Positions 6,308 through 6,702 of a stretch of 6,702 nt of DNA are shown piece after piece; position 1 is the stretch's first letter, and each line of letters begins with the position of its first letter. This stretch comes from an uncultured Planctomycetaceae bacterium. GTDB taxonomy: Bacteria > Planctomycetota > Planctomycetia > Pirellulales > JACPPG01. The translations under genes and the position numbers were made by a program. The notes under the pieces are model-generated. The model was not told the DNA's origin. It saw only the letters and a program-made list of their open reading frames with translations, and did no database searches. The stretch is from NCBI GenBank assembly GCA_945957305.1, contig CAMFLN010000170.1:1-6702 (forward strand), given 5' to 3'.

Positions 6308-6702
6308 CGACGCGCCAACCCGAGGGTGACCAATCCTAGACCGGTAAGTAACCAAGCTGACGGTTCAGGGACTACGGCGATCCCCGATGCCGTGTAAATC
6401 GCGGGGCCGGCGCCATGTGTCGTGCTGGAGACGACCGTTCGATTTCCCGTCAGCGGATCGATGGCTAGGACTTGAGAGCTTAACGGCGAAATCCCAAACG
6501 TGACGGTCAACAAAGAGCCGTTCGCTGCTTGTGCCAGCATGAATGCGCTGAGGGCGGGGCCGGTGCCCACTCCTGGTCCCGATACGGTCGTCCGGTTGCC
6601 GGTCGCCGGATCGATGCGGAATAGATTCTGCAGGTTGTCCAGCGCAAAGAGATGCCCTGCGTCATCAACCAGGACATCGGTCGGCTGTGTCAGGGCAGGT
6701 CC
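6289..6702 (-). CDS. PEP-CTERM sorting domain protein with propeller-like repeats (5' end outside window)
   Basis: The frame is open from the right edge to TGA at 6289-6291 and gives the C-terminal 137 residues of a larger protein. Its last 26 residues are a classic PEP-CTERM tail: VPEP (111-114 of the visible part), a hydrophobic helix (WLLTGLGLVTLGLA) and a basic end (RRYLGKA). This tail is the sorting signal recognised by exosortase in Gram-negative bacteria, so the protein is exported and processed at the envelope. The visible body is repetitive: IDPATGNRTTVS (30-41) and IDPLTGNRTVVS (81-92) are 51 residues apart, and GPAL/GPAI recurs at 1, 48 and 99. This pattern suits beta-propeller blades of NHL/SMP-30 type. 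An internal GTG at 6570 is not the real start, because the repeats continue upstream in frame. The binding partner or any enzymatic activity is unknown. The gene converges on and overlaps the S9 peptidase gene. Confidence 0.85.
   Translation of the reverse strand, partial: GPALTQPTDVLVDDAGHLFALDNLQNLFRIDPATGNRTTVSGPGVGTGPALSAFMLAQAANGSLLTVTFGISPLSSQVLAIDPLTGNRTVVSSTTHGAGPAIYTASGIAVVPEPSAWLLTGLGLVTLGLARRYLGKA
6427..6462 (-). repeat. Coding repeat IDPxTGNRTxVS, copy nearer the C-terminus
   Basis: This 36-base segment encodes IDPLTGNRTVVS. It matches the copy at 6580-6615 (IDPATGNRTTVS) in ten of twelve residues, with a period of 51 residues (153 bases). It marks the end of one propeller-like blade in the PEP-CTERM protein. 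Confidence 0.7.
6580..6615 (-). repeat. Coding repeat IDPxTGNRTxVS, upstream copy
   Basis: This segment encodes IDPATGNRTTVS, the partner of the copy at 6427-6462. It is preceded by DVLVDDAGHLFALD, an NHL-like 'DDAGHLF' strand pair, and followed by GTGPAL. This supports a repeating blade of about 50 residues that continues beyond the right edge. Confidence 0.7.

Noticed and set aside
5585..6355. 256-residue open frame on the minus strand
   Set aside because: It is antisense to the catalytic domain of the peptidase and runs across the overlap with the PEP-CTERM gene. It has no ribosome binding site or family motif.
6289..6570. The 93-residue frame starting at GTG 6570 as a complete small PEP-CTERM gene
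   Set aside because: The same frame stays open to the right edge and encodes another copy of the same repeat, so the GTG is internal and the gene is partial.

Overview
The window looks like chromosomal DNA from a GC-rich planctomycete, probably of the Pirellulales/Pirellulaceae type. This rests on four protein styles: a BBP2/OmpL-like beta-barrel porin with a Cys-rich N-terminal linker, a PEP-CTERM protein with 'IDPxTGNRTxVS' repeats, a lipoprotein-like S9 peptidase with the planctomycete-style 'IPRE.LFGNP' start of its propeller, and a ComEC whose nuclease domain begins 'SVGHG' rather than 'DVGQGD'. The placement is by recognition of protein style and was not searched.

Layout. (1) Positions 1-740, minus strand: the N-terminal part of an outer-membrane porin, cut by the left edge. 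(2) 741-1253: a 513-base gap with no convincing gene. It holds the porin leader, with competing inverted repeats, and a weak terminator-like hairpin pointing the opposite way to both neighbours. (3) 1254-3848, minus strand: a full-length ComEC/Rec2 DNA-uptake channel with all three classical domains. (4) 3849-4012: a short divergent promoter region holding a 12-base imperfect tandem repeat and a perfect 6-bp inverted repeat. (5) 4013-6307, plus strand: an exported, probably lipid-anchored S9 (prolyl oligopeptidase family) serine peptidase with an intact triad. (6) 6289-6702, minus strand: the C-terminal part of a PEP-CTERM protein built of ~50-residue propeller-like repeats, cut by the right edge. 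Its 3' end overlaps the peptidase gene tail to tail by 19 bases.

The genes do not form an evident operon or pathway. All four products act in the cell envelope or outside the cytoplasm (porin, DNA import channel, exported peptidase, exosortase-sorted protein), but the orientations (minus, minus, plus, minus) and the gaps suggest separate transcription units. I found no CRISPR array, insertion sequence, tRNA, rRNA, phage gene or defence gene, and nothing I would call a new biological system. The oddities worth checking are local: the six-Cys linker of the porin, the possible alternative leader hairpins, the divergent-region palindromes, the acidic loop beside the peptidase active site and the overlapping 3' ends.
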